A stretch of DNA of 64,000 nucleotides from contig VXAA01001508.1 of the NCBI GenBank assembly GCA_013399115.1, positions 1,171,849 through 1,235,848 of the forward strand. The letters are read 5' to 3'. Of this stretch, positions 34,653 to 47,384 are shown in pieces; the first letter of the stretch is position 1, and each line of letters opens with the position of its first letter. Made by a program: the position numbers and the translations under genes. The notes under the pieces were generated by a model that was not told the origin of the DNA, searched no databases, and worked only from the letters and a program-made list of their open reading frames with translations. This DNA is from Anseranas semipalmata. Lineage: Eukaryota > Chordata > Aves > Anseriformes > Anseranatidae.

Positions 34653-36734
34653 ACGGTGGCCTGGTTTGGTGTCACCTGGCCCCTTCAGTCATTACTTTAG
34701 AAAAGGCCATTAAACCTGAAGGCCTGAACGGTTTCCATTTACATCACTCAGTGCCCATTTTGTGCCACTATATGCAACCCCCATGGGTACCTTCATCCCT
34801 GCTTCAGAGCATCTCAGTCACCACCTCCTTTGCATGGTGCCAGCAGAAGATCCCAGCTGGCTCCTCTCAGACTTCCCCTGTCGGCTTCTTGTGGGCACCA
34901 GCCTCCTCAGCCAGCCTCTGCTCCGCTCCCCCGGCATCCTGTTACTGCTGATATGGGAATCTGGGCTCGAAAAGGGCTTTCTGAAGCCAATGATAACAGA
35001 ATAACCCCTGACTATCTCCAAACAGGAGCCATTCAGATCCGGAGGTCATCTCATCTGATCCACCAGAAAGCAGAGTTTGTAATCTGACTGATCCTGGCTA
35101 CAGCCCTCAGCAAGGCTCGACTGTGATAGATGCAAACACGACTTTCCGCCGGGTGAGCTAAAAGAGCTGGAAGCAACGACTGCCTGCATTACGCCACACA
35201 ACAGCTTTGTGATTTGTACACAATGAGAAAATTGGACTGGGCTTGGATTTGCAGCTATAGGTAGCTCAGACTCTTCTGCATCACTTGCTTCTGGGAACGG
35301 TCAGACAAGATGAGTTTTGGTTGAGTAGCTTATGTTTGCTGAAAGTTTTCGTGATAGAAAATGTGATTCATCAGTTGGGGCTTTTCTGACTAGAGACAAA
35401 GTTTGCAAACAGAGCTGTTCTCCCAGGAATCTCTTCCCAGATTGCACTTGTTCTAAAATCAAAGCCGATTCAATGCCCAACCTAAGCTGCAGCGCACTTT
35501 CATCTGAGCAGGACCCCACCCCTCAGCCCCCCAAATGCTCCTGATGACAGATTTGTGGATTTTTTTTTTTTCCTTGAAACTGAAAAAAGACAGTTTCTAT
35601 GTGTGTTTTCTATGGAAGATGGGAAAGCAACAAGTTTTTTTTTACTGGCTCTAAATAAAACACCTCTTAATTACAACACGTGAGCAAGGTGGGCAGATAG
35701 CCCTTACACACTCCCCACATCAGATCCAAACTTGAGGACCACAGGTTCTTTCTTCAAGAGTGAAAAGACTCAGCTGATTTCCTACTCCTATCCCTTGCAT
35801 TGCCTCTCTGCATTGACTCTTTTGGGGTACAGCCAGCACCAGAAGGAGAATGAAACAGAGTGAAAAAAGCTATTTTGTCTCTTGCCAGCTCAGTTGGAAA
35901 CAGGAAGCGCTGGAGATCTCCCAACTAAGCCTGGCTTTGGAGGACCTCCAGCCCGCTTTGTCGAGGCCTGAGGCTCTGGGGGTTCTGCAAAGTGGCTGAA
36001 CTTCTGGGAAATGCCACAGGCAACCCAAAGGCTTCAGCTGTGCAGGTAAAGGGCGTTGATGAGGACTCAAGGGAGAGGGTACACCTGCCTGGAACAAAAT
36101 TCAGTCCGGAAGGTGTACATATTATATGTTCTCATAGCATTCATATAAATGAGCATTGATCTCATTCATCTATTAAATGTGACGGCAGGTTTGCTCATGA
36201 ATAATTTTGGGGAAGCTATGGTTGTCTCTCTGCTCTGAATGTACAGATTTTGGGGAGGAGGAGGATGAACAGAATGCAGGAGGACCAGTACATTGACCTA
36301 TGCGCCATCACGGAAACACACTGTACTGGACATTTAGCTGTTCTCAGTCTAGATATCCACAGACTTTCAGACCCAGACCTGCAATCATTTCAGGACAACA
36401 GACCATGAAGGCTTTGCGGACACGAGGCTCTGAGCCTTAACCCTTTCACCATCCTGCCTTGCCAGCCCCTTGCTGACACAGAGCTCTCAGCAGCCACAGG
36501 CTGTGCTGGTGCCAGGCGCGCAGAGACACAGCGCGCAGAGCCGCGAGAGAAACCAGAAAGGCTGCAGCTACTTTTCATTCTCTGGCACCGTTAGCTAGAT
36601 GAGGGAGGTAACACAAGGTTGGTTTTTTGGCAGTTTTGCTGCTGGCAGCTCCCTTTCTCATCAGGGTCCGAATCCTTGCCCAGCCCAGCAGCGAAGGCTC
36701 TGAAGCTGCCTCCAGTTTGGAGTCAGATGGGACC

Positions 36735-36958
36735 TGAGCACGCGGCCGCTGCGACGCAGAGCCTGGAGGTGACGAGGCACGCACCCGACGGGAGCTCTGA
36801 ATCCTGGTGACACCGCGCCACGTCGCACCCTGCCCGCAGCCCCTGCGGCGGGACCGCTGCTGACCGCCTGGACAACTCACGGCAGCAATGACTGCGCGCG
36901 GTGTGATCCCGGCGTGACAAATGTTGGCGCAATCAGAGCAACCACGTGCCACGGTCGG
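36735..36958. promoter_or_regulatory. Short CpG island
   Basis: About 28 CpG dinucleotides in 224 bases by hand count, at roughly 64 percent G+C, giving observed/expected near 1.1. It contains CGCGGCCGC, GCGCGCG and a CACGTG at 36943-36948. It is gene-like in composition, but no exon is recognised on either strand. The 180-codon minus-strand frame (36575-37117) spans it and is best explained by composition. Confidence 0.5.
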
Positions 36959-37654
36959 TGCAGCTCCAGGCTCCTGCCCTCCCCTCCGCTGGGAGCTCGC
37001 AGCCCCTGCCCGTGCCCACGGGAACAAACAAAAGGCCTCGCCAGGCGCTCTCCTGCGTATTGATTCCTTGGGAGATTTACAGCAGGGACCTGATCTCAGT
37101 GAAGGAGCTAAATCCAATTCACTAAGGAATTACAAGCCTGTCCGATCAATAATCTATTTATCTCCTTCACTTTGCCATCTTTAAACACTCCAGTTCTGTC
37201 AAAAGAAATTGAAAGCTTTTTAAAAATGAAATTATCGAACTCTGGAATGGCTTTGTAGGGCTTCTGGAAAGGATCCTCAGACCAGGATGGATCCAGTTCA
37301 GGATCCAGCACTTAGGAGAGATCTGTCCTAGCTCCAGCAACTCGCCAGCGATCCAGCACGCAGGGTAGGACGGAGTGTGGGGCTGCTGGTGCTCGACACA
37401 CAAAGAGAAAGGCTCACGCACCTCCGTACAGGTACACGCAGCTAAGAGGAAACGGAGGTGTGAGGTGCTGACCCCAACTGAACGTGCACTGCTGAGCTGC
37501 AAGCTGGAGGCTGCATTCGTTCACGACTTGAGCAGATCATGAAGTTTAATTTAACCAGCACATGGCTCTTCAGAAGCAGTCATTATGTCTCCCTAGGGCA
37601 GAGGTGCGCTGCATCCCAGAAATAATGTTATTTTTCAGCTCTCATGCAGCACTT

Positions 37655-37775
37655 CTAATTAATAGATGGCAGAGCAGCTTGCATGGAAGAAACCCGAGGC
37701 ACAGGGAGGGAGCAGGGCTAGCTGAAAGCCAGCCAGTGCCAGGAGCAGGAGCAGAACCCCCGCCTCTTTGAAGAG
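37655..37775 (-). mobile_element. MIR-like SINE relic
   Basis: The sequence 'gaaacccgaggcacagggagggagc', 'agccagccagtgccaggagcagg', then 'agcagaacccccgcctct' follows the reverse complement of a MIR-type core and head ('gaaactgaggcacagagag...cacagccagt..cagagcaggaacagaacccag.tct'). GC-rich drift is evident. Confidence 0.55.
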
Positions 37776-40242
37776 GAGCAGTTTCCATCCTTTTCCAAGC
37801 TCCATCACTATTTTTATCTAACAGATGCAGGCTTTTACAAACACAGGGGCAGCTTCAGGATCAAGTCACACACGTGAACTGCTTTTGCGGTCAAGTTCTT
37901 TGCAAAGAAATATTTACATACATGCTTAAGTCTATCTCCTCCAGACCAACTCTTACATAGATTACTTGCAATCCCAATGGGACTTACCCACATATTCTGT
38001 TGGCCAAAAGACGGGATATTCCCTTGGTTGCACAGAGCTGGGGAATCTCAACCACAGTTTTTTTGGGGAACAACCGTGCTGTAAGCGCGACGTTCAGACC
38101 TACCTGTTCGGGTAAGGCAGAAGTCCTGCTGACACTGACCATGTTGCACTGGTGTCTGTGCGAGATTTCAGCCCTGCTATGGTTTTGCTTGCGGGACACT
38201 TGCTCCCCACACTGCCCCATTTTTAACAGGTTCAGGTACCTGACCTAATTTTCTGCACCTGAAACTCCAGCGCTGAAGATGAATGGGGCTAAATTTCTCC
38301 GGAGATGGAGAGGGGCCAGTTCCTCTCACTTCAGAGGTTAATGAAAGGAGTCATTGGGATAATTAATGTTTTGCTGATGAATTAATCACCCTTGCAAGCA
38401 GTTTCTGCCTTTCTGCAGAGGGGCAGGGCCCTCCTGAGATCTAACACCTCCCTCGCTGAGCTGGCTTCCTCGTGCTGGCAGCCGCCCGGTTCTGAAGCTG
38501 CCAGGACTATGCTTCCTCCCAAATTGCATCCCCAGTCCTGAGCCGGAGCTGTCCCCGTCCTGCACCTGCTTCGCTCAGCACCCGACGAGCCCACGCAGCC
38601 CTGCCCGCGAGCCCCACGTTTCCCCTGAAGAACCAGCCACCCCTGCCCTGCAATTCCTTCTCTCCGATGCTTTTCCTGCCTTCTCCATCCCCCAGTGTTA
38701 CCCCAGCCCTGACCCCAGGGCTGTGCATTGATCCCAAGCCTGCCTCGAATCACACTCTTTTTCAGGTCCTCCTCCTAAAGAGCGTTACTGACGCACTCCT
38801 CTAAAGAGCAAATGCCCTTGTTGTTTCCTTGTTATTGGAAGTGTGAGAAAGCGTGCGATGACCATGCCAAAAACCCCCCTAACCTTCTGTGGCAGTTTAT
38901 ACAGCGCGCCGCAATGCTGAAGATCGCTGCCGCCACACAAGAACTTTCCCCCTTGACTGCAGGCATGTTTGAGCTGTGATTTCCAGGGGATGGAAAGCTG
39001 AGAGTGGTTTCACAACACTGTTCCTAAAAATACTCCCCGTAAAGTCAATGGGGCTGCTTGAACAGAGCCCTCAGGGTCCTGCGGTGCTCGGTCACAGCAA
39101 CATCTTCAGGCAGAGGACACGGACAGGTGAAGGTAAAGAAAAGGGACCTCTCGTCCCTCGGGTAAATTCAGCACCTGTGTCGTTATGCTCTAGCGGGAGG
39201 AAACAGGAGGGGAGGAACCTCATCACCGAGCGTTTTTGGCAAAGCGTATTTTAGGCAAAGGGTTTTATATAGGCGCCTCAGGTGTGATGAAGATATCCTG
39301 TACAAAGCATGTAAGGTCCTGGGTTTTCTGACTAGTTCTTATCAGAAGGAGAAAGCAGGATCGAAAACTTGACCTTTTTAGTGGAAAATGAATACTACAA
39401 CATTTTGCTGTTTCACAGGGGGAAAAAACACAAAAGTAATTTAGAAATCCTGAAGCGTGGGAAACAGGACTGTCATCCCCCGGCCTGTTCTCCTCTCAGC
39501 TCATCCATTTTCAGGTCAGCTTCTCCTCCAACTCATCCTGTGAGCGTTCGGCTCTGCCCCCAGCGCTCTGACTTCAATCCTCAAATCCCATTCCCCCTCC
39601 CGCTCCGGCTGCCTCGTCTCCTGACTTGTTTATGATCGCCCCTCGGACAGTCCCCCCATTGGACATCCATCCATCTCGGCGTGGCCTTTCTTCTTGTCGG
39701 TTTAAATGCTCCCTGTGATTTATGGCCCAGCAGCTCCCCAAACACGTCTCCGGCATGTTATATGGCACTGGCGTAATGCTAACTCTTAAACCACAGAGGA
39801 AGCAAACACTGCTAATTTATGCCTGGCTTTTTTTTTTATTCCCCAGCATAATTCTGATTTTAATGTTCCATCTACACCACATCAATATCCTTTCACCACA
39901 AGCAAGTAAAAACAAAAAGTAAATATTTCATTTCCCATTCTTTCCCTCTTAAAAGGTTTCGCCCACACCAGCTCACCCGGCATGCCCCGAGGTTAGACAA
40001 ATAGGAAGCGACTGCGGTCTGCCACGGGGGTGCTTTATGGGAAGGGCACTGCCCGCAAGTGTCAGCTTTCTGGGGTAGTCGCTGTCTATTGGCGCATGAA
40101 CGTAACGAACGCGAGCATCGCCTGCAGCAGGCTAAATTACTAGCCTGAGCAAATACAAGGGTCTAATACATCGCTAATTTATCAGTCTGGTATTACCATT
40201 TACTTCATGTAGCTATATTCAGAAAGCACATCAAAGTGCTCC

Positions 40243-40291
40243 GGGAAAGGAGGAAAAAAAAAGGAAAGAGAGAGAGAGGGAGGAAGAAGGG
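40243..40291 (+). repeat. Uninterrupted purine tract, 49 bases
   Basis: Every base from 40243 to 40291 is A or G, with a nine-base A-run and a (GA)n core. Such mirror-like purine tracts can form triplex (H-DNA) structures; whether this one does is not known. Confidence 0.85.
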
Positions 40292-41325
40292 TAACGAACC
40301 ATTATGCAAAAATATTAAAAGGCTAAGACAAATCTCCGGCCAGGGGCACTGACAAAATGACCTGGCAGCCGGAGGGATGCGCGTCCTGCTGGACTCAGGA
40401 CACCTGCCAGCTGCTTCGCCTGGCTGAGGAGCACCTAGATCCTTGCTTGGGCTCTGGAAGTCCAGCAGGGCTCCCCACTAAAATACAAACCCTGTGACCC
40501 TGGGTGGTCTTCACATCTCCCTAGAATTGTGGGTAAGGGAAAAACACTGCCCCTTCCCCATATCTGTAGGGATGAGGACAGAACGATGGTAATCCTACTA
40601 AAATCTCGGTTGAACCCCGGTCCCCCGAGCGCTCTGGCTCCTCGCCTTGAAACGCAAGAAGATCCAGGCAACCAGGGTCTGTACCGGTTCTCAGTATGGG
40701 AGAGGATCGGAGATCAGACCCTGTACAGATGAGCTCTTCGTGCACACACAACCCATCCAACCCATCAATTTTGAAGCTTTAATGACTCTCAGAGAGTGGT
40801 ATCTGTAAGGGCCACGCACTTCTGGTCTTCTGCTGCCTGTTTGCTCCCTAGCTAGCCTATCTTCTAGATGGCCACCACACACAGTCCCAACAGAAAGTTG
40901 GCCCAGGTGGGACATCCAGCTCAGGGGACACGTGAAGGAGAAGGGATGCAGAGGGCCTTCTCTCCCCCATTGCTTGAATGCAGCCACATCCACCACGTGC
41001 ATGGAGAACACCAGTGTCCTGCAATATCTTCGCCTCATTTTGCTTCCTATATCCCAGCATGGGTCATCATCCCAGTGCCGAGCAGTGCTGCAGGCGGGAC
41101 ACCTTCAGATTGCTCCCTTCCCTGCCGAACACGGAGCAGCAGCCAGAATCTCCACTGGAAACCAGGTTCCTACCCTGCAGCTACTTGAGATCATAGCTTG
41201 TTTTGCTCCAAAAAGAACTGTTGCAAGACAAATACCTCTCTCAAGACGATTGAAGTAGGTCACGTTAGACAGTGCTCTGGAGAGCCTGTCTGACACTTTC
41301 CCATCAGCAGCACGCGCTGCTCTGT

Positions 41326-41380
41326 CTCTTTCTTCTCCTTTCCTCCCTCTCTCCCCCATGCCTTCTCTCCTTCCTCTCCT
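41326..41380 (+). repeat. Pyrimidine tract
   Basis: Thirty-two consecutive pyrimidines (41326-41357) are followed, after ATG, by twenty more (41361-41380). Low-complexity CT-rich DNA. It resembles an extended splice-acceptor tract, but no coding exon follows. Confidence 0.8.
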
Positions 41381-42047
41381 AAAGGTCCGTGAAAAGGGAG
41401 CTCTGTGGAGGGGAAACATCTCAAGCAAAATCCGTGTTCTGCTCTGGCAGCTGGAAGAATCGATGCTAACGCAGCCTATGCGTGCAGACAACAGCTTACA
41501 CTGGCAAGGAAGCATCAGATGGGCAAAATCGTGATGGGGTCGACCAGAGGAAAGCCATCCTGCGTGGGGATGGAGCCCTGTGGGCCCTGCAGGGAGTAGG
41601 ACCGTGATATAAGGACTGTAATAAAAGGTCAAGCATCACTTGAGTGACAGGCATCAGGCACCGGAACAGCCTGAAGCGGTGTATTTGCTGTTCTCCAGAC
41701 CTGCTGGACAGAGAAGAAGGGACCTCTGCTGCTCGTGCCCAGGGATGTCCCAGCAGGGCAGCTGCCCGCCCTGGTGCCTGGTCCCATCTCCCCCCCAGTG
41801 CCCACCCTGTGGACACCCAGCTCTGCCATCGCCTCCTCATCCCCTGCAACTGCTCCCACGTTTGTGAAATTCAGTTACTCGTTTCAGCTTATAAATTAGC
41901 AGCAGGCACCCCTCAGCCCATGGTCTGGTCAGGGAAAGCGAAGCTCACATGATCGGATAATAAACTCTAAATATCAGATATTAAACCGGCCCAGACATAA
42001 AGTAATAATTGGCAAAAGCCTTTTGGCTGGAAAACGGCAACAGGAGG

Positions 42048-42068
42048 TTTTTTTTTTTTTTTTTTTTT
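42048..42068. repeat. T21 homopolymer
   Basis: Twenty-one consecutive T. If this is the A-tail of a minus-strand retroposon, no body is recognised downstream. Confidence 0.9.
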
Positions 42069-43576
42069 GCTCTTCATTGGGTACTCTGCAGAGCTGCCGC
42101 GAGAGCCGCCCTCTCCTCCCTGCCAAAGCACCGCGGCTGGAGCTCGGGGCAGTCCCAGCGCGTCCCTCCAGCCCGCAGCCTGATAAACAGGGGGTCATTG
42201 CTGCTGCATTTAGAGGGCTTAAACAGAGCAATAGGGGAAAGCAAACCCAGAGCCAGCAGCAACGCCCTCATCTTCACAGCCAGACTCCCTGGTGGCAGAA
42301 CGAGACAAGGACCTCAGGGCCACCTGCCTGCACTGGGGACCACGGTGGAGCTCCCTGCTTGCAGCACCCGGCTGAAACCCACCCGGAGGTGGCCTGAGCA
42401 CCAAGAGGGCTCTGCGAGTCAAACGCCTGAGCAAATGCAGCTCGGGTTGTGCTGATGAGGAACAAAATGAATTCACTGGTTTAAGGCTGTCTGAGTTTTA
42501 GGGGAGTTTGGGGCTGGATGTTCAGAGAGCTTCTGTCTCTTGCAGATGAGCTGCGTGGATTGCCAAATGTGTGTCCTCTCAGAGGAAAAGAGAGAGTTTT
42601 GTTTCTGTTACAAACCTACAGGACTTGCTTCAGTTTTTACAAATTTCCTCTCTAAATTGAAGTATTTTAGAGGAAAAGCAATTGCATCAAAAGAAATCCT
42701 AAAGAAAAAAAATCCTCTGAAAATGTTTTGATCTGATTGATCCGCCAAGCAGTGGCTCAGGGTAAGGAAAAGACGACGGATGCTCCTTTTGCTTCATGCT
42801 GTTCTGATTAGCTTTAGATGAGATGCTCCCTGTCACCCATGGCCCTCCACGTAGTGAATCCGCAGAGCTCTGCGGACTCAGCTGAAGACACCCGATGCTG
42901 GAGCAGAGCTCCTTCTGCTAGGAGGAGAAGATTATTTTACCCAGGACTGTTTCCATAAGCGTAACTGGATTTAAATTCAGAATAGCAATAGTAAAACACA
43001 GAGAAGCTTCAATGAGTCTTTTCAAAAGTGTTCCATGTTAGTCTGTGGTTATCAACACCAGCTTTTCTGGGAGCAGATTGGGAGCATCCTCACAAGAAGG
43101 AACCATGGGGTTTCTGGTTTCCCAGTATCCATGCTCCCTTGACTCCTTGGGGGTGACTGCCTGACCTGCCATTGTTTCTGAGGATATTATTTATATTCCG
43201 TCCCCATGTAAAGGAGCTGTGCCACAGCAGAGAGCCACAACCCTGAAATCCAGCAGTGTCCTCGCCTGAATTAATGATGCAGGGCAGACTCTCTGGAAAG
43301 GGAGGAAAGTTTGTTCTCAGACTACAGAGAAGAATAAGTTTGCACATTTGATGTCACTATATGATGTGAACTGTAGATCCACCTGAAACTTTAGGATTCT
43401 TACCAGATGTCTGGAAGGATGTTTCTGTCGCTGGGGGTACGTAAAACCCTCTCCTACCTGCATCCAGGCAGTGCAAACTTTCTTTCCGAGCTCCTTTTTC
43501 TAGGAGGATGAGGACTGATGGGTATTACAGATTGCTTTTTGGTGCCAGGGGGTCTGAACAAAGGCGAGCATGGGAG

Positions 43577-43592
43577 AAAAAAAAAAAAAAAA
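43577..43592. repeat. A16 homopolymer
   Basis: Sixteen consecutive A, with no recognised transposon attached. Confidence 0.85.
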
Positions 43593-46411
43593 CAACTGAG
43601 CCACATCCCCGGATGAGAAATACATTTGGCTCCAGCTCAAAACTCTGCCGCTCAGGCCCATCCATGTCACCGAGGATAATCAGACAAGTAGCTTGTTGGA
43701 ATCCTAATCCAGAAAAACCGAGAGCCTGAGCTAATGGCTAAATAATCCCCACATTAAAACCTTCCACAAAGCTAAACGAGAGAACTCAGTTTCCAAATGC
43801 CTCCAATTAAATGAAACATTAAGGTCAGCACCCAGGGTGAAGGCAGCGAGGAAAGCAGGCTGGGAGCCGCCGAGGGCAGCTGGGACCAGCAGCATTTCCC
43901 GGGCAGCATTGCTGCTTCTCTTCCTCTCGTCTCTGGCAGGGTTAAGCACTGTCACAGCATTAGTGCAATGTGGTCTTTATTGGTTCATTTTTATCTCTCT
44001 GCATCTGTTTTCATTAGGACAGGGACAGCTATTTGATGACAACCCACGATGGATGGGAAGGGGTGGGTTGTTTGCTTCTTTTCCTTCTTTGCATGCCCCC
44101 TTCCCCCACCTAAGACCAGAGGGTAATTTGTGTACCGGCTGAAATAAAGCTCACTTAACGATGAAGTCCATGGCTAAAGCCCATGGACATCAGTGCAGCC
44201 TTAATGAAATTTCTGTGCCTGAAACACATTAGTAGGCAAGAGCTGAGACTGGAAAAAGATGAGGCTGCTGAATAGCTGGCAGAGCGGAGCCAGGATGACG
44301 GAGTGCCACTCAGAGACAACACAGGAGAACCAGGAGACGGGCGTGCGAGGGGGGGGCTCAGCCCCACAGGCTGACCCCACCCCAGCTGCTCCAAGCCCCT
44401 TCCGATCCCGATGGACCCGCAGAGCCCTTCCACGCTCCCTAAGCCTTCCCGTCCCTGCACCCACAGCCGGCAGAGGCCGAGCTCTTGTGATCATGAAGGC
44501 AATAACAACCTCTGGTTATTTTGTCAGGCGAATGGTCCACGGCGCTGAGCTCTGCGGAGAGTCAGATCCGCTCGACGGAGAGGCTAGCGTACCCCTCCTG
44601 GATTTCACCCTGCTCTCGGCCTGTCCCTTCGGTCTGTTTCGCACCTAGGCAGCAGAGGGATGCCCCGGGGGTGCTGATGCTTCTCTGTGGAGCGGGGAGG
44701 GGGCGGTCAGACGCCCTCCGGCTGTTCCACCTCTCCCCGCGGACAGGTCTCAGATGGCATCTCAGAGCCTGGCAGCGTGCTCAGGCCAGCAGGCCTGTGA
44801 CCCTGCACCATTCTGCAGGTGACATCTCTCAAGTCACCTCTCAAACACACGCGGGACATGGAAGGACAGGGAGAGCAAGCACCCTGCCCTGCAAATAAAA
44901 CCTCACGATTTTGGGACCCAGCTGGCAGCTTTTGCCTCTTCAACAACAACAACTGACTTTCAAATCTATTGCTTTAAAGAAAATGTGATGAATAATCATC
45001 AATACTATTGCAAGACTGGCTATATTTCTAATTCCAGTAGGATTTTGCTCTGTCTCCCAGAAGACAAGCGTTTGACTTTTCTGCTGTGCCCTTTCGTTGC
45101 GTTACAGCCTGCGATCGTGTCTGCGTTCCTAACGGCTTTGTCAGGAGATCATTCCTCCTCAAACCTTGTTAGCAATAATAAAGATAAAATAAGTTATAAA
45201 TACGTTTGTGGTTTCCTTTTTGCTGAGCTGTAATCTCACTAACAAAATAAATTAATTTAATTCACAAACTAATTATTATTTGGTTAGAAGTAGATTGGAG
45301 AAAGTTTAGTTAAAAATGGACTTTTCAGGGAAAGAAAAGAGCTACTAGTTCTTGGAAACAAACTAAATGTGGGAAACGGAATGAGTGACATTTTGAAAAT
45401 CCTTTCTCATTAACTGGCTTTGGCTTTCAGCATGTGTCATTTTTATCCCGATTTGTAAAGCTAATATTTCTTTCCATCACATATGTTGGGTAGACAAATC
45501 CATGAAGCTAGAAAATTTTGGTGATGGAGCTATAAAAGCAGACAGATCTCACCATAAAGATAATGGTCCATTTTTGAAGTCTGAATTCTAGCTTGTATTA
45601 CTTTCTCCTATGATCTCCAAAGCCGCATCTGGGAAAACAATGCTCCCGGTGCCACTACGGAGTTTCACCGATGCCTTGCGATCTAAATGGAGAGTGTGTT
45701 TCACTTGTTAATTGACTCCCCTCTCACTTAAGACAGGAACTGGGAGCAGTTCTGATAAATGGATTACACAGTCCTCTTTGTTTCAGTGCAGCTTCTGTGA
45801 AATAACTGCAAATTCCTCCTGACTCTGACAATAACATTGCACCAGGTAGCGGGGAGCTGGAATCTGGGACTCCCCTCCTCTGTCAGTGGAAGGATATGGC
45901 TCTTAGCTCAGTATCCATCTAACATAAAATGAATAAATGGCGCATGGACCAGAATCCACAGCTTCCTTTTCCTGCATGATGTAGAGAAATTCAGGCCTTG
46001 TGAGGGCTCGCTGGAGCCCCCGAATGCTGCGTACTTCGTGGACTTTCTATAAGGGACTTTCTACAAACTTGATCAGAAATTCATTGTTTTTAGCATTCAT
46101 CACAGGTTTCCTGTTTTAGCACTGAGATTTTAGATCCACCTTCTAAAGCATGTACTTTACTTCAGGTGCTTAAAAAGAAGGCAAAGCTGTGCATAACTAC
46201 GTCCTTTATTGGATCTGGCCCTCAAAAAAGCAGAAGGTGTTGGCAAACTCTGCTGCAAATCCATATGGTTGCTTTGTGGCTCCCTCTGCTCTTTAAAGGG
46301 GAAGGAAGACATGTTCTCACTCTCATCCAGACAAGCTTTGCTGCCAGGCTCTTATCTTCCAAATTATCACCCCTACAAAGAGGCAAAAAGACCTTTAACA
46401 AGAGCTGGCTT

Positions 46412-46425
46412 GTCCCCTCTGCTGG
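46412..46425 (-). promoter_or_regulatory. CTCF-like site
   Basis: The reverse complement CCAGCAGAGGGGAC matches the common CTCF variant CCAGCAGAGGGCAC except at one position. Motif call only. Confidence 0.35.
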
Positions 46426-47029
46426 TTCTCCAGCCAGCGTTTCTTCAGTGTCGGAGCTGTCCTACATCTGTCTGTCTCTCCGAGCACCACCCTTCTGCTT
46501 CCTGCTCTGTCCTCCCCCTCTCCTTACCCGTCTCTCCCCCACCCCTCTCCCATCTCGCAGCCTATTCCCTCCCCAGCACATTTTCAGCAAGGAGGATCTC
46601 TCCTCTGCAGTCCTCCTGCCAGCCCGTGTTGTCCTGACACCAAGAGGTAATTAAGGAGGGAGATAACGATTTCTTCAGTGGGCGCTGAGGACTGCGGCCA
46701 CGCTCTCAGCTTTACGTGGGATCAGGAACAACCAGAGGACCAGAAGTTACGAGAGCTGCATCTGACTGGCAGCAGAGAAGGCTTACAGCTTCTGGCACCG
46801 CGGCATTGAATTTTAGCTTGGTTGTGCTGACCGAGAGCCCTTCGCGCCGATCCCTACCCGCACCAATGGTGCTGAGCAGTAGGGGCTGTTCCTGGGGAGG
46901 GCCTGACGGAGAACGGGCTGAGAGCTGGCTCCACTCACCTCACAGCTATGTACTTCTCAAAGAAGCTGACGTCTGGAGCTCATCCATGCCCGGAAACCCT
47001 ACGGACACACACGCATGCACGGGCACAGC

Positions 47030-47160
47030 CCAGCCATCCGTATTTCCGCACACAGTGCCCCCCCGGGCCCCGGCGGCCGCTCTCCCCTCAGCTGGGGAGC
47101 GGGGAGCAGCCCCGCACGGGCACCAGGCCCGGCGCGCCCTCAGGGCTCGAGGCCACGGGC
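47030..47160. promoter_or_regulatory. Short GC-rich CpG cluster
   Basis: About 13 CpG in 120 bases at about 75 percent G+C, including GGGCCCCGGCGGCCGC. It is flanked upstream by a CT-rich block. Too short to call an island with confidence. Confidence 0.4.
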
Positions 47161-47351
47161 ATTCTGCTCCTCTCCTCCCTAGCGATCAATTCCTCACGCA
47201 ACCTGCAGCTTCGGACACATCCTGCTTTTTATTTCACTACTCGTTGTCCTAATTCCACCAAAGGCTGACACAGGCATATTGCACGGGAAATTAAGTTTTC
47301 GCCCTTGCTGTGCACATTTCCAACACCAGCTCACTTTCTGCCATAAGTCTC

Positions 47352-47384
47352 AAAAAAAAAAAAAAAAAAAAAATAATAATAATA
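47352..47384 (+). repeat. A22 followed by (TAA)n
   Basis: Twenty-two A are followed by four TAA units. This resembles a retroposon tail that seeded a microsatellite, but no retroposon body is recognised upstream. Confidence 0.85.

Larger units (their letters stand above)
32771..36734. other. Gene-free stretch
   Basis: No exon, RNA gene or clear transposon recognised. A CpG-rich cluster and a CTCF-like motif inside are listed separately. T-runs occur near 35563-35573 and 35634-35644. A weak MIR-like string near 32985-33020 was not judged good enough to annotate. Confidence 0.5.
37776..46411. other. Gene-free stretch
   Basis: No exon or RNA gene recognised. Simple tracts are listed separately. 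Three short stretches have AT-rich homeobox-motif texture and could be conserved elements: about 38335-38395 (GATAATTAATG and GATGAATTAATCA), 40085-40215 (CTAAATTACTAG, CGCTAATTTATCAG) and 45180-45300 (TAAATTAATTTAATT). None can be confirmed without alignment. Confidence 0.45.

Noticed and set aside
36575..37117. 180-codon minus-strand frame
   Set aside because: It coincides with a CpG-rich cluster; composition explains it, and no family resemblance is seen.
37275..37315. Three GGATCC words in about 40 bases
   Set aside because: The intervals are unequal and flanks do not align; this is coincidence or weak local duplication, not a repeat array.
46716..47252. 178-codon plus-strand frame
   Set aside because: GC-rich region with competing frames; the Pro/Ala/Ser-rich translation lacks motifs.
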